Source: Mesorhizobium sp.
GTDB taxonomy: Bacteria; Pseudomonadota; Alphaproteobacteria; Rhizobiales; Rhizobiaceae
Length of the DNA: 45,509 bases
NCBI GenBank assembly: GCA_027492275.1
Contig: JAPUFC010000097.1
Coordinates: forward strand, 304,206 to 349,714
Direction: 5' to 3'
The notes below the pieces were generated by a model that saw nothing but the letters and a program-made list of their open reading frames with translations, had not been told where the DNA came from and did not search any database. This document shows, one piece after another, positions 17,121-30,261 of the stretch. The stretch's first letter is position 1, and every line of letters starts with the position of its first letter. Both the position numbers and the translations under genes were made by a program.

Positions 17121-18098
17121 TCAGGCGGGCTTCGCCGCCGCCTTGGCGAGCTGCGCCTCGCGCGCGGCGCGCAGCCGGGCGAAATCCTCGCCGGCATGGT
17201 GCGAGGAGCGCGTCAGCGGGCTGGAGGCGACGAGCAGAAAACCCTTGGTCCGGCCGACCGTCTCGTAGGACTTGAACTCCTCCGGCGTGACGAACGCCTT
17301 CACCGGATGGTGCTTCTTCGTCGGCTGGAGGTACTGGCCGATGGTCATGAAGTCGACATTGGCCGAGCGCAGGTCGTCCATGAGCTGCAACACCTCGTTG
17401 CGCTCCTCGCCGAGCCCGACCATGATGCCGGACTTGGTGAAGATCGACGGATCGAGCTCCTTCACCCGCTGCAACAGCCGGATGGAGTGGAAATACCGCG
17501 CTCCGGGACGCACCGTGAGATAGTTCGACGGCACGGTTTCGAGATTGTGGTTGAAGACGTCGGGTCTTGCCTCGACCACGATCTCCAGCGCGCCCTCCTT
17601 GCGCAAAAAGTCCGGCGTCAGGATCTCGATGGTGGTGGCGGGCGTCGCCGCGCGGATGGCGTGGATCACCTCGGCGAAATGCCGCGCGCCGCCGTCGGCG
17701 AGGTCGTCGCGGTCGACCGAGGTGATGACGACATGGGTCAGCCCCATGGTCCTCACCGCCTCCGCCACGCGCATCGGCTCGCCGGCGTCGAGCGCCAGAG
17801 GAATGCCGGTGGCAACGTTGCAGAAGGCACAGGCGCGCGTGCAGATCTCGCCCATGATCATGAAGGTGGCGTGTTTCTTCTCCCAGCACTCGCCGATGTT
17901 GGGGCAGCCGGCCTCCTCACAGACCGTGACCAGATTGTGCGACTTCACGATGCCGCGCGTTTCCTGATAGCCGCGCGAGACGGGCGCCTTGACCCTGATC
18001 CAGTCGGGCTTGCGCAGCACCTCCTGGTCCGGGCGGTGCGCCTTTTCCGGGTGGCGCGGACGCGCCGGATTGGCGATGCGGTCAAGGATGGTGACCAT
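17121..18098 (-). CDS. lipA: Lipoyl synthase LipA
   Basis: A radical-SAM enzyme that inserts two sulfurs into octanoyl groups on lipoyl domains, including those of PdhB and PdhC encoded just upstream. The 325-residue protein has the auxiliary cluster cysteines in [12 protein letters not shown] (Cys60, 65, 71), the radical-SAM cluster CTRACAFC (Cys86, 90, 93) and the C-terminal [10 protein letters not shown] segment whose serine ligates the auxiliary cluster. It begins three bases after the glsB-like gene stop and is followed four bases later by the COQ10-like gene, so the three are translated from one message. Confidence 0.97.
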   Translation of the reverse strand: MVTILDRIANPARPRHPEKAHRPDQEVLRKPDWIRVKAPVSRGYQETRGIVKSHNLVTVCEEAGCPNIGECWEKKHATFMIMGEICTRACAFCNVATGIPLALDAGEPMRVAEAVRTMGLTHVVITSVDRDDLADGGARHFAEVIHAIRAATPATTIEILTPDFLRKEGALEIVVEARPDVFNHNLETVPSNYLTVRPGARYFHSIRLLQRVKELDPSIFTKSGIMVGLGEERNEVLQLMDDLRSANVDFMTIGQYLQPTKKHHPVKAFVTPEEFKSYETVGRTKGFLLVASSPLTRSSHHAGEDFARLRAAREAQLAKAAAKPA

Positions 18099-18101
18099 CG
18101 G

Positions 18102-18386
18102 TCAGTTCACTCCGCGGGATTTCGCCCGCCCGAAAATCCACAGCAGGACGATGGCCCCGGCGATGGCGACGATCAGATTGCCCAGAAAACCCTGGTACTG
18201 GAAGTTGAGCACGCCGGCCAGCGTGCCGCCGATGAACGAGCCGGCGATGCCGACCAGGATGTTGGTGAACAGGCCGTGGTTCCGGTTCATCGCCTTTTCG
18301 GCGACGTAGCCGGCCAGGAAGCCGATGACCAGCATGCCGAAGAAGCCGACGCCCGGCATGCCCATGATTCCGACAGGTTGGTCCAT
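18102..18386 (-). CDS. GlsB/YeaQ/YmgE-family small membrane protein
   Basis: A 94-residue inner-membrane protein with three hydrophobic segments (about 12-29, 39-58 and 67-86) and the glycine-rich pattern FLAGYVAEK... GLFTNILVGIAGSFIGG. This is the transglycosylase-associated/GlsB stress protein family, whose biochemical role is unknown. The open frame begins at 18437, but the ATG at 18386 is preceded by GAGGAGG and gives the family start. The gene separates lpdA from lipA and ends three bases before lipA. Confidence 0.88.
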   Translation of the reverse strand: MDQPVGIMGMPGVGFFGMLVIGFLAGYVAEKAMNRNHGLFTNILVGIAGSFIGGTLAGVLNFQYQGFLGNLIVAIAGAIVLLWIFGRAKSRGVN

Positions 18387-18461
18387 CGACGCCTCCTCTG
18401 TGTCACCGGCCACATATAAGCCAGTTCGCCGGCGCAAAACAGACCGGCGAACGCGCGCCTT

Positions 18462-19907
18462 CTATGCGTTCAGAACGCGGCCGTAGGCGTCGAGAACGCT
18501 CTCCTTCATCGTCTCCGACAGGGTCGGGTGCGGGAAGATGGTGTGCATCAGCTCCTCCTCGGTCGTCTCCAGGTTCATGGCGACGACAAAGCCCTGGATC
18601 AGCTCGGTCACTTCCGCGCCCACCATATGCGCGCCGAGAAGCTGGCCGGTCTTCTTGTCGAAGATCGTCTTGACCAGACCCTGGTCCTCGCCCAGCGCCA
18701 CGGCCTTGCCGTTGGCGACGAACTGGAAGCGGCCGACGCGCACGTCGAAACCCTGCTCTTTGGCCTTGGCCTCCGTCAGCCCGACCGAAGCCACCTGCGG
18801 GTTGCAATAGGTGCAGCCCGGAATCTTCAGCTTGTCCATCGGATGCACGTTCGGCAGGCCGGCGATCTTCTCCACGCACACCACCGCTTCGTGCTCGGCC
18901 TTGTGCGCCAGCATGGGCGGACCGGCCACGTCGCCGATGGCATAGATGCCGGGAACGTTCGTCCTGCCGTAGCCGTCGATGACGACGACGCCGCGCTCCG
19001 TCTTCACGCCCACCGTTTCGAGTCCGAGATTCTCGACATTGGCCTGCACGCCGACCGCCGAGATCAGCCGGTCGGCGGTGATCTTCTCGATCTTGCCGTC
19101 CTTGAGCTGGACATGCGCGGTAACCGAGTTCGCGCCCTTCTCGACCTTCGTCACTTTGGCTTCGAGCAGGATCTTCATGCCCTGCCGGTCGAACTGCTTC
19201 TTGGCGAAGACCGAAATCTCGGCGTCCTCGACCGGCATGACCTGCGGCAGGAGCTCCACCACCGTCACCTCGACGCCCATCGTGCGGTAGAAGGAGGCGA
19301 ACTCGATGCCGATCGCGCCCGAGCCCATGACCAGCAGCGATTTCGGCATTTCGGGCGGCACCATCGCCTCGAAATAGGTCCAGATCAGCTTGCCGTCCGG
19401 CTCGATGCCGGGCAGCGCGCGCGGCCGCGCGCCGGTGGCGACGATGATGTGCTTTGCGCGGTAGGTGCCCTCGCCCAGCGTGTTCTTCGGCACCGGCCCC
19501 ATCGGCTCCATGGGCTTCTTCGCCGTCTTGGAAACGACGATTTCTCCGGGTTTCGTGATCTTGGCCTCGCCCCAGATCACGTCGACCTTGTTCTTCTTCA
19601 TCAGGAAGCCGACGCCGTTGTTCATGCGCTGCGCGATGCCGCGCGAGCGGTCGACGATGGCCTTCAGGTCGGGCGTTATCTTGCCGTCCAGTTTCAGCCC
19701 ATAGCTCTTGGCATGCTCGGCGTAATGAAAAATCTCGGCCGAGCGCAGCAGCGCCTTGGTCGGGATGCAGCCCCAGTTGGAACAGATGCCCGCCAGATGC
19801 TCGCGCTCGACAACGGCCGTCTTCAGGCCGAGTTGCGCCGCGCGGATCGCGGCGATGTAGCCGCCTGGTCCAGCGCCGATGACGATCACGTCGTAGGTGT
19901 CAGCCAT
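18462..19907 (-). CDS. lpdA: Dihydrolipoyl dehydrogenase (E3)
   Basis: Reoxidises the dihydrolipoyl groups of the pyruvate dehydrogenase complex with NAD+. The 481-residue flavoprotein has the FAD motif VIGAGPGGYIAA (9-20), redox disulfide CSNWGC (Cys42/Cys47), NAD motif VMGSGAIGIEFASFY, second FAD motif YAIGDVAG and the C-terminal catalytic His-Glu in HPTLSE. The frame reaches 20027 upstream, but MADTYDVIVIGAG with GAGGAGAG before it is the proper start. Its place after pdhC suggests it serves PDH specifically. Confidence 0.96.
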   Translation of the reverse strand: MADTYDVIVIGAGPGGYIAAIRAAQLGLKTAVVEREHLAGICSNWGCIPTKALLRSAEIFHYAEHAKSYGLKLDGKITPDLKAIVDRSRGIAQRMNNGVGFLMKKNKVDVIWGEAKITKPGEIVVSKTAKKPMEPMGPVPKNTLGEGTYRAKHIIVATGARPRALPGIEPDGKLIWTYFEAMVPPEMPKSLLVMGSGAIGIEFASFYRTMGVEVTVVELLPQVMPVEDAEISVFAKKQFDRQGMKILLEAKVTKVEKGANSVTAHVQLKDGKIEKITADRLISAVGVQANVENLGLETVGVKTERGVVVIDGYGRTNVPGIYAIGDVAGPPMLAHKAEHEAVVCVEKIAGLPNVHPMDKLKIPGCTYCNPQVASVGLTEAKAKEQGFDVRVGRFQFVANGKAVALGEDQGLVKTIFDKKTGQLLGAHMVGAEVTELIQGFVVAMNLETTEEELMHTIFPHPTLSETMKESVLDAYGRVLNA

Positions 19908-19939
19908 TCTTCTCTCCTCGCGCCGGACGAACCGGCGAA

Positions 19940-20386
19940 CTAACCTTGAGGCCGCGCGCCCTGCCGGCCGAAGCGTATCTCGGGCAGCGGCTTCTCGACA
20001 CTGGCGGCCCGTCTGAACATCATCCATTGCATGGCCACGACGAGCGCCGCCGAGCAGAACATCAGCCCGGCGGTCTCGATCGCCCGGCTGGCGGCGTTGA
20101 CGCTGCCCTGCGCGCCGAACTCCACAGCCGCGACGCCGAAGGCCATCAGCGCCAGCACGACCAGCAGCCCGTAGCCCAGCACCCGCACCGCGCCCTTCCT
20201 GACGGGCAGGAGAAGCGCGACCCCAAACAGCACGGCGGCGACCACGGCGGCGATCAAGGCCGTCATCATCAGCACGACATAGGCTTCGCCGTCACTCAGG
20301 AAATAGAGGCCGAGCGCCGCCGCGACGAACAGGCCGACCACCGCCGACGTCAGCAGCGCGAACAGCACCGTGCCGAGCCAGCGCAC
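19940..20386 (-). CDS. Uncharacterised four-helix membrane protein
   Basis: A 148-residue protein with four predicted membrane helices (about 6-29, 37-60, 69-89 and 104-124) and a short basic C-terminal tail. I do not recognise a family or catalytic motif. It starts 10 bases after the pdhC stop and ends 32 bases before lpdA, all in the same direction, so it is an insertion within the PDH gene set. Codon use matches its neighbours. Whether it has any tie to PDH is unknown. Confidence 0.8.
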   Translation of the reverse strand: MRWLGTVLFALLTSAVVGLFVAAALGLYFLSDGEAYVVLMMTALIAAVVAAVLFGVALLLPVRKGAVRVLGYGLLVVLALMAFGVAAVEFGAQGSVNAASRAIETAGLMFCSAALVVAMQWMMFRRAASVEKPLPEIRFGRQGARPQG

Positions 20387-20396
20387 GGCCTGGGTC

Positions 20397-21800
20397 TCAC
20401 ACCAGCATCGACAGCGGGTTCTCGACGATGCGCTTGAAGGCGGCGACGAGTTCCGCGCCGAGCGCGCCGTCGACGGCGCGATGGTCCGTCGAGAGCGTCA
20501 CCGACATCACGGTGGCTATCTTGATCTCGCCCTTCTTCACCACCGCGCGCTCCTCGCCCGCGCCGACTGCCAGGATGGTGGCGTGCGGCGGGTTGATGAC
20601 GGCGGCGAAATCCTTCACGCCGAACATGCCCAGATTGGACACCGCCGTCGTGCCGCCCTGGTACTCCTCGGGCTTCAGCTTGCGGCTGCGGGCGCGGGCG
20701 GCGAGATCCTTCATCTCGTTGGAGATGACCGACAGCGTCTTCTCGTCGGCCTTGCGCACGATGGGCGTGATCAGCCCGCCGGGGATCGACACCGCCACGC
20801 CGACATCGGCATGCCTGTGCTTCACCAGCGCGCTGTCGGTCCACGACACGTTGGCGTCCGGCACGGCCCTGAGCGCCAGCGCCAGCGCCTTGATGACCAT
20901 GTCGTTGACGGACAGCTTGTAGGCCGGGGCCTCGCCCTTGTCGGTCTTCGTCACCGGCGCGGCATTGTTGATCTGCGTGCGCAGCGCCAGCAGCGCGTCG
21001 AGCTCGATGTCGACCGTCAGGTAGAAATGCGGGATGGTCGACTTCGCCTCGGTCAGGCGGCGCGCGATGGTCTTTCGCATGCCGTCATGCGGCACCAGCT
21101 CGTAGGAGCCCGCCTCGAACAGTTTCAGCACCGCCTCGTCCGACATGCCCTTCGGCGCGGGGGCCGGGGCGCCTGCAGGCGCGGCCCTGGCTTCCTGCGC
21201 CGCCGGTTTCGCGCCGCCGGCGATGGCGGTTTCCACGTCGGCCTTGACCACGCGCCCATGCGGCCCGGAGCCCGCGATGGCGGCAATGTCGAGGCCGGCA
21301 TCCCTGGCGACGCGGCGCGCCAGGGGCGAAGCGAAGGTGCGCGCGCCGGACGTCCCGGCATCCGCCTGCTGCGGCGCGTCCTTGGCCTTGACGGGTTCGG
21401 ATTTCGCCGGCCCGGACTTGGTCTCCGCCTTCACGGGTTCAGGCTTTGCTTCCAGTTTTGGGCCTTCCGGCTTCGGAGCCTCCTGCTTCGTCTCGGCCTT
21501 CGGCGCATCCGCCTTGGCCTCGGCGGGCGCGCCCTTGACCGCCGCGCCGGCATCCTCGCCCTCGCCGGCCAGCACGGCGATGACCGCGTTGACCTTCACG
21601 CCCTCGGTGCCCGCCGGCACGACGAGCTTGGCCACCGTGCCCTCGTCCACCGCCTCGACTTCCATCGTCGCCTTGTCGGTCTCGATCTCGGCGATCACGT
21701 CGCCGGGCGAGACCTTGTCACCTTCCTTGACCAGCCATTTGGCGAGGTTGCCCTCCTCCATCGTCGGGGAGAGCGCTGGCATCGTGATGTTGATCGGCAT
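20397..21800 (-). CDS. pdhC: PDH dihydrolipoamide acetyltransferase (E2)
   Basis: The core enzyme of pyruvate dehydrogenase, passing acetyl groups from lipoate to CoA. Its 467 residues comprise one lipoyl domain (1-80, lipoyl Lys43 in [10 protein letters not shown]), a long Ala/Pro/Lys linker (about 85-140), the E3/E1-binding domain ASPLARRVARDAGLD, a second linker and the catalytic domain ending with the active-site motif DHRAVDG. The lipoyl domain is strikingly similar to that of PdhB. It follows pdhB by 17 bases. Confidence 0.97.
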   Translation of the reverse strand: MPINITMPALSPTMEEGNLAKWLVKEGDKVSPGDVIAEIETDKATMEVEAVDEGTVAKLVVPAGTEGVKVNAVIAVLAGEGEDAGAAVKGAPAEAKADAPKAETKQEAPKPEGPKLEAKPEPVKAETKSGPAKSEPVKAKDAPQQADAGTSGARTFASPLARRVARDAGLDIAAIAGSGPHGRVVKADVETAIAGGAKPAAQEARAAPAGAPAPAPKGMSDEAVLKLFEAGSYELVPHDGMRKTIARRLTEAKSTIPHFYLTVDIELDALLALRTQINNAAPVTKTDKGEAPAYKLSVNDMVIKALALALRAVPDANVSWTDSALVKHRHADVGVAVSIPGGLITPIVRKADEKTLSVISNEMKDLAARARSRKLKPEEYQGGTTAVSNLGMFGVKDFAAVINPPHATILAVGAGEERAVVKKGEIKIATVMSVTLSTDHRAVDGALGAELVAAFKRIVENPLSMLV

Positions 21801-21817
21801 CGTTTCCTCCCCGCCGC

Positions 21818-23248
21818 TCAGCGATAGGTGACGGCTTTGACCGCCTCGACGACCTCGCCGACATTGGGCAGCGCCAGCTTTTCCAGATTCGCCGCGTAGG
21901 GCATCGGCACGTCCTTGCCGGCGATGGTGACGACCGGCGCGTCGAGGAAGTCGAAGGCGCGCTGCGACACCTGGTTGGCGATGAAATCGCCGACCGAGCT
22001 CTGCGGAAAGCCTTCCTCCACGACCACGAGGCGGTTGGTCTTCTTCACCGATTCGATGACCGTATCGAGGTCCATCGGCCGGATGGTCCTGAGATCGACG
22101 ATCTCGGCGTCGATGCCCATCTTCGCCAGTTCCGCCTCGGCCTTGACCGCGTAGGTCATGCCGATGCCGAAGGAGACGATGGTCACGTCCCTGCCCTGCT
22201 TGTGGATGCGCGCCTTGCCGATCGGCAGCACGAAATCATCCAGCTTCGGCACCTCGAAGCTCTGCCCGTAGAGGATCTCGTTCTCCAGGAAGATGACCGG
22301 GTTCGGATCGCGGATCGCGGCCTTCAACAGACCCTTGGCGTCGGCCGCCGTGTAGGGCTGCACGACCTTGAGGCCCGGAATGTGGCTGTACCAGGCGGCA
22401 TAGTCCTGGCTGTGCTGGGCGGCGACGCGCGCCGCCGCGCCGTTGGGCCCGCGAAACACGATCGGCGCACCCATCTGCCCGCCGGACATGTAGAGCGTCT
22501 TGGCGGCCGAGTTCACGATCTGGTCGATCGCCTGCATGGCGAAATTAAAGGTCATGAACTCCACGATGGGCTTCAAGCCCGCCATGGCCGCGCCGACGCC
22601 GACGCCGGCGAAGCCGTGCTCGGTGATCGGCGTGTCGACCACGCGCCGGGCGCCGAACTCCTGCAGCAGGCCCTGCGTGATCTTGTAGGCGCCCTGATAC
22701 TCGGCGACCTCCTCGCCCATGATGAAGACGTCCGGGTCGCGGCGCATCTCTTCCGCCATCGCCTCGCGAAGCGCCTCGCGTACCGTCATCGTCACCATCT
22801 CGGTGCCGGACGGGATGTCGGGATCGGCCGCCGTCTCGCTCCTGGGCGCCGCCGGAGCCTTGGCGGTCTCGGTCTTGGCGCTCGGCTCGTCGGAAGCCTC
22901 GCGCGCCTTGCCGCCGGCATCCTCGGCGGCCTGCTTCGGCGTATCGGATTGGGCCTTCTCGGCCTTCGGAGCCGCCTTGGCCTTGCCGGCGTCGGCCGCG
23001 CTCTCGCCCTCCTGCAACAGCACGGCGATCGGCGTGTTGACCTTCACGCCCTCCGTGCCGGCGTCGACCAGGATCTTGCCCAGCGTGCCTTCGTCGACGG
23101 CCTCGACCTCCATGGTCGCCTTGTCGGTCTCGATCTCGGCGATCACGTCGCCGGCGGCGACCGTGTCGCCTTCCTTCTTGAGCCATTTGGCGAGGTTGCC
23201 CTCCTCCATCGTGGGAGAGAGGGCGGGCATCAGAATCTCGATCGGCAT
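21818..23248 (-). CDS. pdhB: PDH E1 beta subunit with N-terminal lipoyl domain
   Basis: Together with PdhA it decarboxylates pyruvate using thiamine diphosphate. Of its 476 residues, 1-80 form a lipoyl domain (Lys43 in [10 protein letters not shown]), 85-150 a charged Ala/Lys/Glu linker, and 150-476 the transketolase-type beta subunit ([49 protein letters not shown]). A lipoylated E1-beta is characteristic of alphaproteobacteria. The frame is open upstream to 24418 over pdhA, but the start at 23248 follows a strong GGAGGGG site. It lies 14 bases after pdhA. Confidence 0.97.
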   Translation of the reverse strand: MPIEILMPALSPTMEEGNLAKWLKKEGDTVAAGDVIAEIETDKATMEVEAVDEGTLGKILVDAGTEGVKVNTPIAVLLQEGESAADAGKAKAAPKAEKAQSDTPKQAAEDAGGKAREASDEPSAKTETAKAPAAPRSETAADPDIPSGTEMVTMTVREALREAMAEEMRRDPDVFIMGEEVAEYQGAYKITQGLLQEFGARRVVDTPITEHGFAGVGVGAAMAGLKPIVEFMTFNFAMQAIDQIVNSAAKTLYMSGGQMGAPIVFRGPNGAAARVAAQHSQDYAAWYSHIPGLKVVQPYTAADAKGLLKAAIRDPNPVIFLENEILYGQSFEVPKLDDFVLPIGKARIHKQGRDVTIVSFGIGMTYAVKAEAELAKMGIDAEIVDLRTIRPMDLDTVIESVKKTNRLVVVEEGFPQSSVGDFIANQVSQRAFDFLDAPVVTIAGKDVPMPYAANLEKLALPNVGEVVEAVKAVTYR

Positions 23249-23262
23249 CTTGGTCCCCTCCC

Positions 23263-24336
23263 TCAGCGCAGGATGTCGGTGTAGAGCTCGGACGGATCCG
23301 GCTCGGGATCGGTCTGCGCGAATTCGGCCGCGTCGGCGACGATATCGCGCACCTCCTTGTCGATCGCCTTGAGCTCGTCCTCGCTCGCCCACTTCTTCTC
23401 CAGCACGCGCGCCTTCACCTGCTCGATCGGATCGTGCTCGGAGCGCATCTTCTGCACCTCGTCCTTGGAGCGGTATTTCGCCGGGTCGGACATGGAGTGG
23501 CCGCGATAGCGGTAGGTCTGCATCTCCAGGATAATCGGACCGTTGCCCGACCGGCACCAGTCGGTCGCAAGGTCGCTGGCCGACTTCACGGCGCGCACGT
23601 CCATGCCGTCCACCTGGATGCCGGGAATCTTGAACGAAGCGCCGCGATGCGAGAAATCCGTCTCGGCCGAGGAGCGCACCACGGACGTGCCCATCGCGTA
23701 GCGGTTGTTCTCGATCACGTAGACCACCGGCAGCTTCCACAGCGAAGCCATGTTGAAGCTCTCGTAGACCTGGCCCTGGTTGGACGCGCCGTCGCCGAAA
23801 TAGGTGATCGAGACGTTGCCGTTGTCGCGGTAGCGGTTGGCGAAGGCCAGCCCGGTGCCGAGCGACACCTGCGCGCCGACGATGCCGTGGCCGCCGTAGA
23901 AATTCTTCTCCTTGGAGAACATGTGCATGGAGCCGCCCTTGCCGCGCGAATAGCCGCCGCGCCGGCCGGTCAGCTCCGCCATCACGCCGCGCGCCTCCAT
24001 GTCCATCGCCAGCATGTGGCCGTGGTCGCGATAGGCGGTGATCATCTGGTCGCCGTCGCGTAGCGCCATCTTCATGCCGGTGACCACGGCCTCCTGGCCG
24101 ATATAGAGATGGCAGAAGCCGCCGATGAAGCCCATGCCGTAGAGCTGCCCGGCCTTTTCCTCGAAACGGCGGATCAGAAGCATGCCGCGATAGGCGGACA
24201 GTTCCTGCTCCCTGGTGAAGTCGGCGGGCGTCGGCGTGACGGGCGTGGAGCCCGGCTTCGGGCTGCTCGACCTGGAAACGGTCTTGCCGGATGCTGCCTT
24301 GGGTTTGGCGGGCGCCTTGCGGGCGGCTGCGGCCAT
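23263..24336 (-). CDS. pdhA: PDH E1 alpha subunit
   Basis: The thiamine-diphosphate-binding subunit of pyruvate dehydrogenase. After a 40-residue Ala/Lys/Pro/Ser-rich N-terminal extension come the family motifs [24 protein letters not shown], the regulatory-loop region [14 protein letters not shown] and the TPP motif [15 protein letters not shown]...ENNRYAMG. At 357 residues it is of usual length. The frame runs to 24486, but the ATG at 24336 has GGGAGCG before it. It is the first gene of the PDH cluster; its upstream region holds a perfect inverted repeat (24441-24455) that may be an operator. Confidence 0.97.
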   Translation of the reverse strand: MAAAARKAPAKPKAASGKTVSRSSSPKPGSTPVTPTPADFTREQELSAYRGMLLIRRFEEKAGQLYGMGFIGGFCHLYIGQEAVVTGMKMALRDGDQMITAYRDHGHMLAMDMEARGVMAELTGRRGGYSRGKGGSMHMFSKEKNFYGGHGIVGAQVSLGTGLAFANRYRDNGNVSITYFGDGASNQGQVYESFNMASLWKLPVVYVIENNRYAMGTSVVRSSAETDFSHRGASFKIPGIQVDGMDVRAVKSASDLATDWCRSGNGPIILEMQTYRYRGHSMSDPAKYRSKDEVQKMRSEHDPIEQVKARVLEKKWASEDELKAIDKEVRDIVADAAEFAQTDPEPDPSELYTDILR

Positions 24337-24440
24337 GTTTCGCTCCCTGCTGAGTGTCTCTTCGCGGACAGACAGGGGATCCTCGTCTCCCCATTGCAGG
24401 AAAGCTAGCACGGCCCAAAAACTTCCGCCACGGCGAAAGT

Positions 24441-24455
24441 GCATGACTGTCATGC
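24441..24455. promoter_or_regulatory. Perfect inverted repeat upstream of pdhA
   Basis: GCATGAC-T-GTCATGC has two 7-bp arms around one base, 105 bases upstream of the pdhA start. On the minus strand a possible -10 (TATCTT, 24475-24470) lies just before it, so the repeat would fall near +9 to +23, a repressor-like position. There is no T-run to make it a terminator. The -10 is only a weak guess. Confidence 0.4.
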
Positions 24456-24525
24456 GAGCACGCGGGGCTAAGATACCCCTAACCACATGATCTAAAACAA
24501 CTATTCAGGATGAACCGAAATCCGG

Positions 24526-24852
24526 TTAATCCGAAGATCGCCCCGGCAGCATGATCGTCACCTCGTCCGCGCGCGAGACGCTGAGCGCGCGGCGGGCCTG
24601 TTCGTCCAGCATGTCGCGCTCCAGCGTGCCGTCCTGCAGCAGGCTCACGCGGCCTTCCAGATCGACGCGGCGCGCGCGCACCGTGTCGAGCTGCTGGCGC
24701 AGTTCCGCCATGCGCGTCTCGTAGCGCGCCCTGGAATTGATACCGTATTCGCCATGATAGACGTGGAAGCCGAAATAGGCGAGGAAGAGCGCCGATATGC
24801 CGGGCACGATCAGCCGGCCGGTGTTTCTCTTCTTGTGCTGGCGAGTCCACAT
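24526..24852 (-). CDS. FtsB/DivIC-type septum formation initiator
   Basis: A 108-residue bitopic division protein. A basic N terminus (MWTRQHKKRNTGR) is followed by one membrane helix (about 15-34, LIVPGISALFLAYFGFHVY), a periplasmic coiled coil (about 45-85, YETRMAELRQQLDTVRARRVDLEGRV) and a short tail with DMLDEQARRALSVSRADEV. This is the FtsB/DivIC layout, which joins FtsL and FtsQ in the divisome. The frame extends to 24891, but AAGGA ten bases before the ATG at 24852 favours that start. The order eno-ftsB-pdhA is conserved in alphaproteobacteria. Confidence 0.88.
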   Translation of the reverse strand: MWTRQHKKRNTGRLIVPGISALFLAYFGFHVYHGEYGINSRARYETRMAELRQQLDTVRARRVDLEGRVSLLQDGTLERDMLDEQARRALSVSRADEVTIMLPGRSSD

Positions 24853-24933
24853 GCGCGGCGATTCCTTATCGCCGCCATATCGCCTGATCATGCTTAATTC
24901 CGCGTTAGCGCGGCGCGCGTCGGCGGAAGAATC

Positions 24934-24958
24934 GGGACAGGCGAAACCCGCCTGCCCC
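24934..24958 (-). terminator. Probable terminator of eno
   Basis: A 10-bp stem with one A-C mismatch (GGGACAGGCG / CGCCTGCCCC, 5-base loop) begins eight bases after the eno stop. On the minus strand it is followed by GATTCTTCC, a poor T-run, so efficiency is uncertain. Confidence 0.45.
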
Positions 24959-24966
24959 GGGCGGTG

Positions 24967-26394
<1,428 letters not shown>

Positions 26395-26742
26395 TCAGAT
26401 GTAGTACCGCGCGGATTCGTCGCCGAACCTGCGGCCGTCATGACCCGTCAGCTCGTCCAGGCTGTGCGCGGGCGCGGCCTTGAGCTGATCCTCGGTGAAC
26501 GGCACGACATAGCCGCTGTACTGGGGTTCGTAGTCGAGCGACGACCACGGAATGGCATGGTATTTCTCGCCGATGCCCAGAAAGCCGCCGAAACCGATGA
26601 TGGCGAAGAGGATGCCGTTCGAGGTCTTGTCGAGCATCACGTCCTCGATGCTGCCGATGTGCTTGCCGGCGGTGTTGTAGACGTTGGTGCCGATGACCTT
26701 GGAGGCCAGGATGGCCTCGGTGTGTCCGGTCTGAGTGGTCAT
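26395..26742 (-). CDS. PRC-barrel domain protein
   Basis: A 115-residue soluble protein with a PRC-barrel fold: ILASKVIGTNVYNTAGKHIGSIEDVMLDKTSNGILFAII (about 11-50) followed by GGFLGIGEKYHAIPWSSLDY. This domain occurs in photosynthetic reaction-centre subunit H and the RNA-processing protein RimM, but small stand-alone versions like this in rhizobia have no settled role; stress or surface binding has been suggested. The ATG at 26742 is preceded by AGGAGG, better than the upstream start at 26757. It is a single-gene unit ending at a strong terminator. Confidence 0.88.
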   Translation of the reverse strand: MTTQTGHTEAILASKVIGTNVYNTAGKHIGSIEDVMLDKTSNGILFAIIGFGGFLGIGEKYHAIPWSSLDYEPQYSGYVVPFTEDQLKAAPAHSLDELTGHDGRRFGDESARYYI

Positions 26743-26800
26743 ATATGCCTCCTGCATGATCGATGCAGAAGGAATGATCTTTTCCCGGTAAGGTTCCGGG

Positions 26801-27636
26801 TCAGTCCGTATTGATCTTCGCCAGCCGGTCGAAGGCGATCAGCCGCTCCAGAAGCGCGGGCATGTCCTTCAGCGGCACCATGTTGGGGCCGTCGGAAGGG
26901 GCGTTGTCGGGGTCTTCATGGGTCTCGATGAAGACCCCCGCGACGCCCACGGCGACCGCCGCGCGCGACAGGGTTTCGACGAAACGGCGCTCGCCGCCGG
27001 AGGAGCCGCCCTGCCCGCCCGGCTGCTGCACGGAATGCGTGGCGTCGAAGATCACCGGCGCGCCAATCTCGGCCATTATCGGCAGGGCGCGCATGTCGGA
27101 CACCAGCGTGTTGTAGCCGAAGGAAGCGCCGCGCTCCGTCACCAGCACGTTGCCGTTGCCGGACTCCGTCACCTTGGCGACCACGTTCTTCATGTCCCAC
27201 GGGGCGAGGAACTGCCCCTTCTTGACGTTGACGACCCTGCCCGTGGCGGCCGCCGCGACGAGCAGATCGGTCTGGCGCGACAGGAAGGCGGGGATCTGCA
27301 GCACGTCGACGACCTCGGCCACCACGGCGCACTGCTCTTCGGTATGGACGTCCGTGAGGATCGAGACCCCGAGTTCGGCCCGCAGGTCCGCGAAAACCGG
27401 CAGCGCGGCGTCGAGGCCCGCGCCGCGCGTGCCTTTCAGCGAGGTGCGGTTCGCCTTGTCGTAGCTGGTCTTGTAGACGAAGCCGATGCCGAGTTTTTCC
27501 GTCAGCTCCTTCAGTGCGCCGGCCATGTCGAAGGCGTGCTGGCGCGATTCGAGCTGGCACGGCCCCGCGATCAGCGCCAGTGGCGCGCGGTTGGAGAAGA
27601 CCACGTTGCCGACGGTGACGGCTGGGTTGGGTCCGG

Positions 27637-27640
<4 letters not shown>
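26801..27640 (-). CDS. kdsA: KDO-8-phosphate synthase
   Basis: Condenses phosphoenolpyruvate and arabinose-5-phosphate to KDO-8-phosphate for lipopolysaccharide. The 279-residue TIM barrel has LIAGPCQLESRQHA (about 23-36), YKTSYDKANRTS, GTRGAGLDA, DVHTEEQ, IPAFLSRQTDLL, NVKKGQFLAPWDMKNV and FDATHSVQQPGG. The start overlaps the end of the VOC gene by four bases (ATGA), so it is coupled to that gene and, through it, to pyrG. Confidence 0.96.
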
Positions 27641-30113
<2,473 letters not shown>

Positions 30114-30216
30114 TTAGTCCCGCCTTCCCGATTCCGCCAGCGAAAAAGCATGACGGTCGGGTTTATCCAGCGGCAAGTGGTGGGCGGCCCGAGCCGGCCT
30201 CCCCGGCCGCAACGAA

Positions 30217-30243
30217 AAGGGGCCGGCGCGAGGCCGACCCCTT
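30217..30243 (-). terminator. Intrinsic terminator of the L,D-transpeptidase gene
   Basis: An 11-bp stem with one mismatch (AAGGGGCCGGC / GCCGACCCCTT) and a 5-base loop lies 19 bases after the stop codon. On the minus strand it is followed by TTCGTT, completing a CTTTTCG run. It separates this gene from pyrG. Confidence 0.7.
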
Positions 30244-30261
30244 CGAACGATGTCCAGTGCG

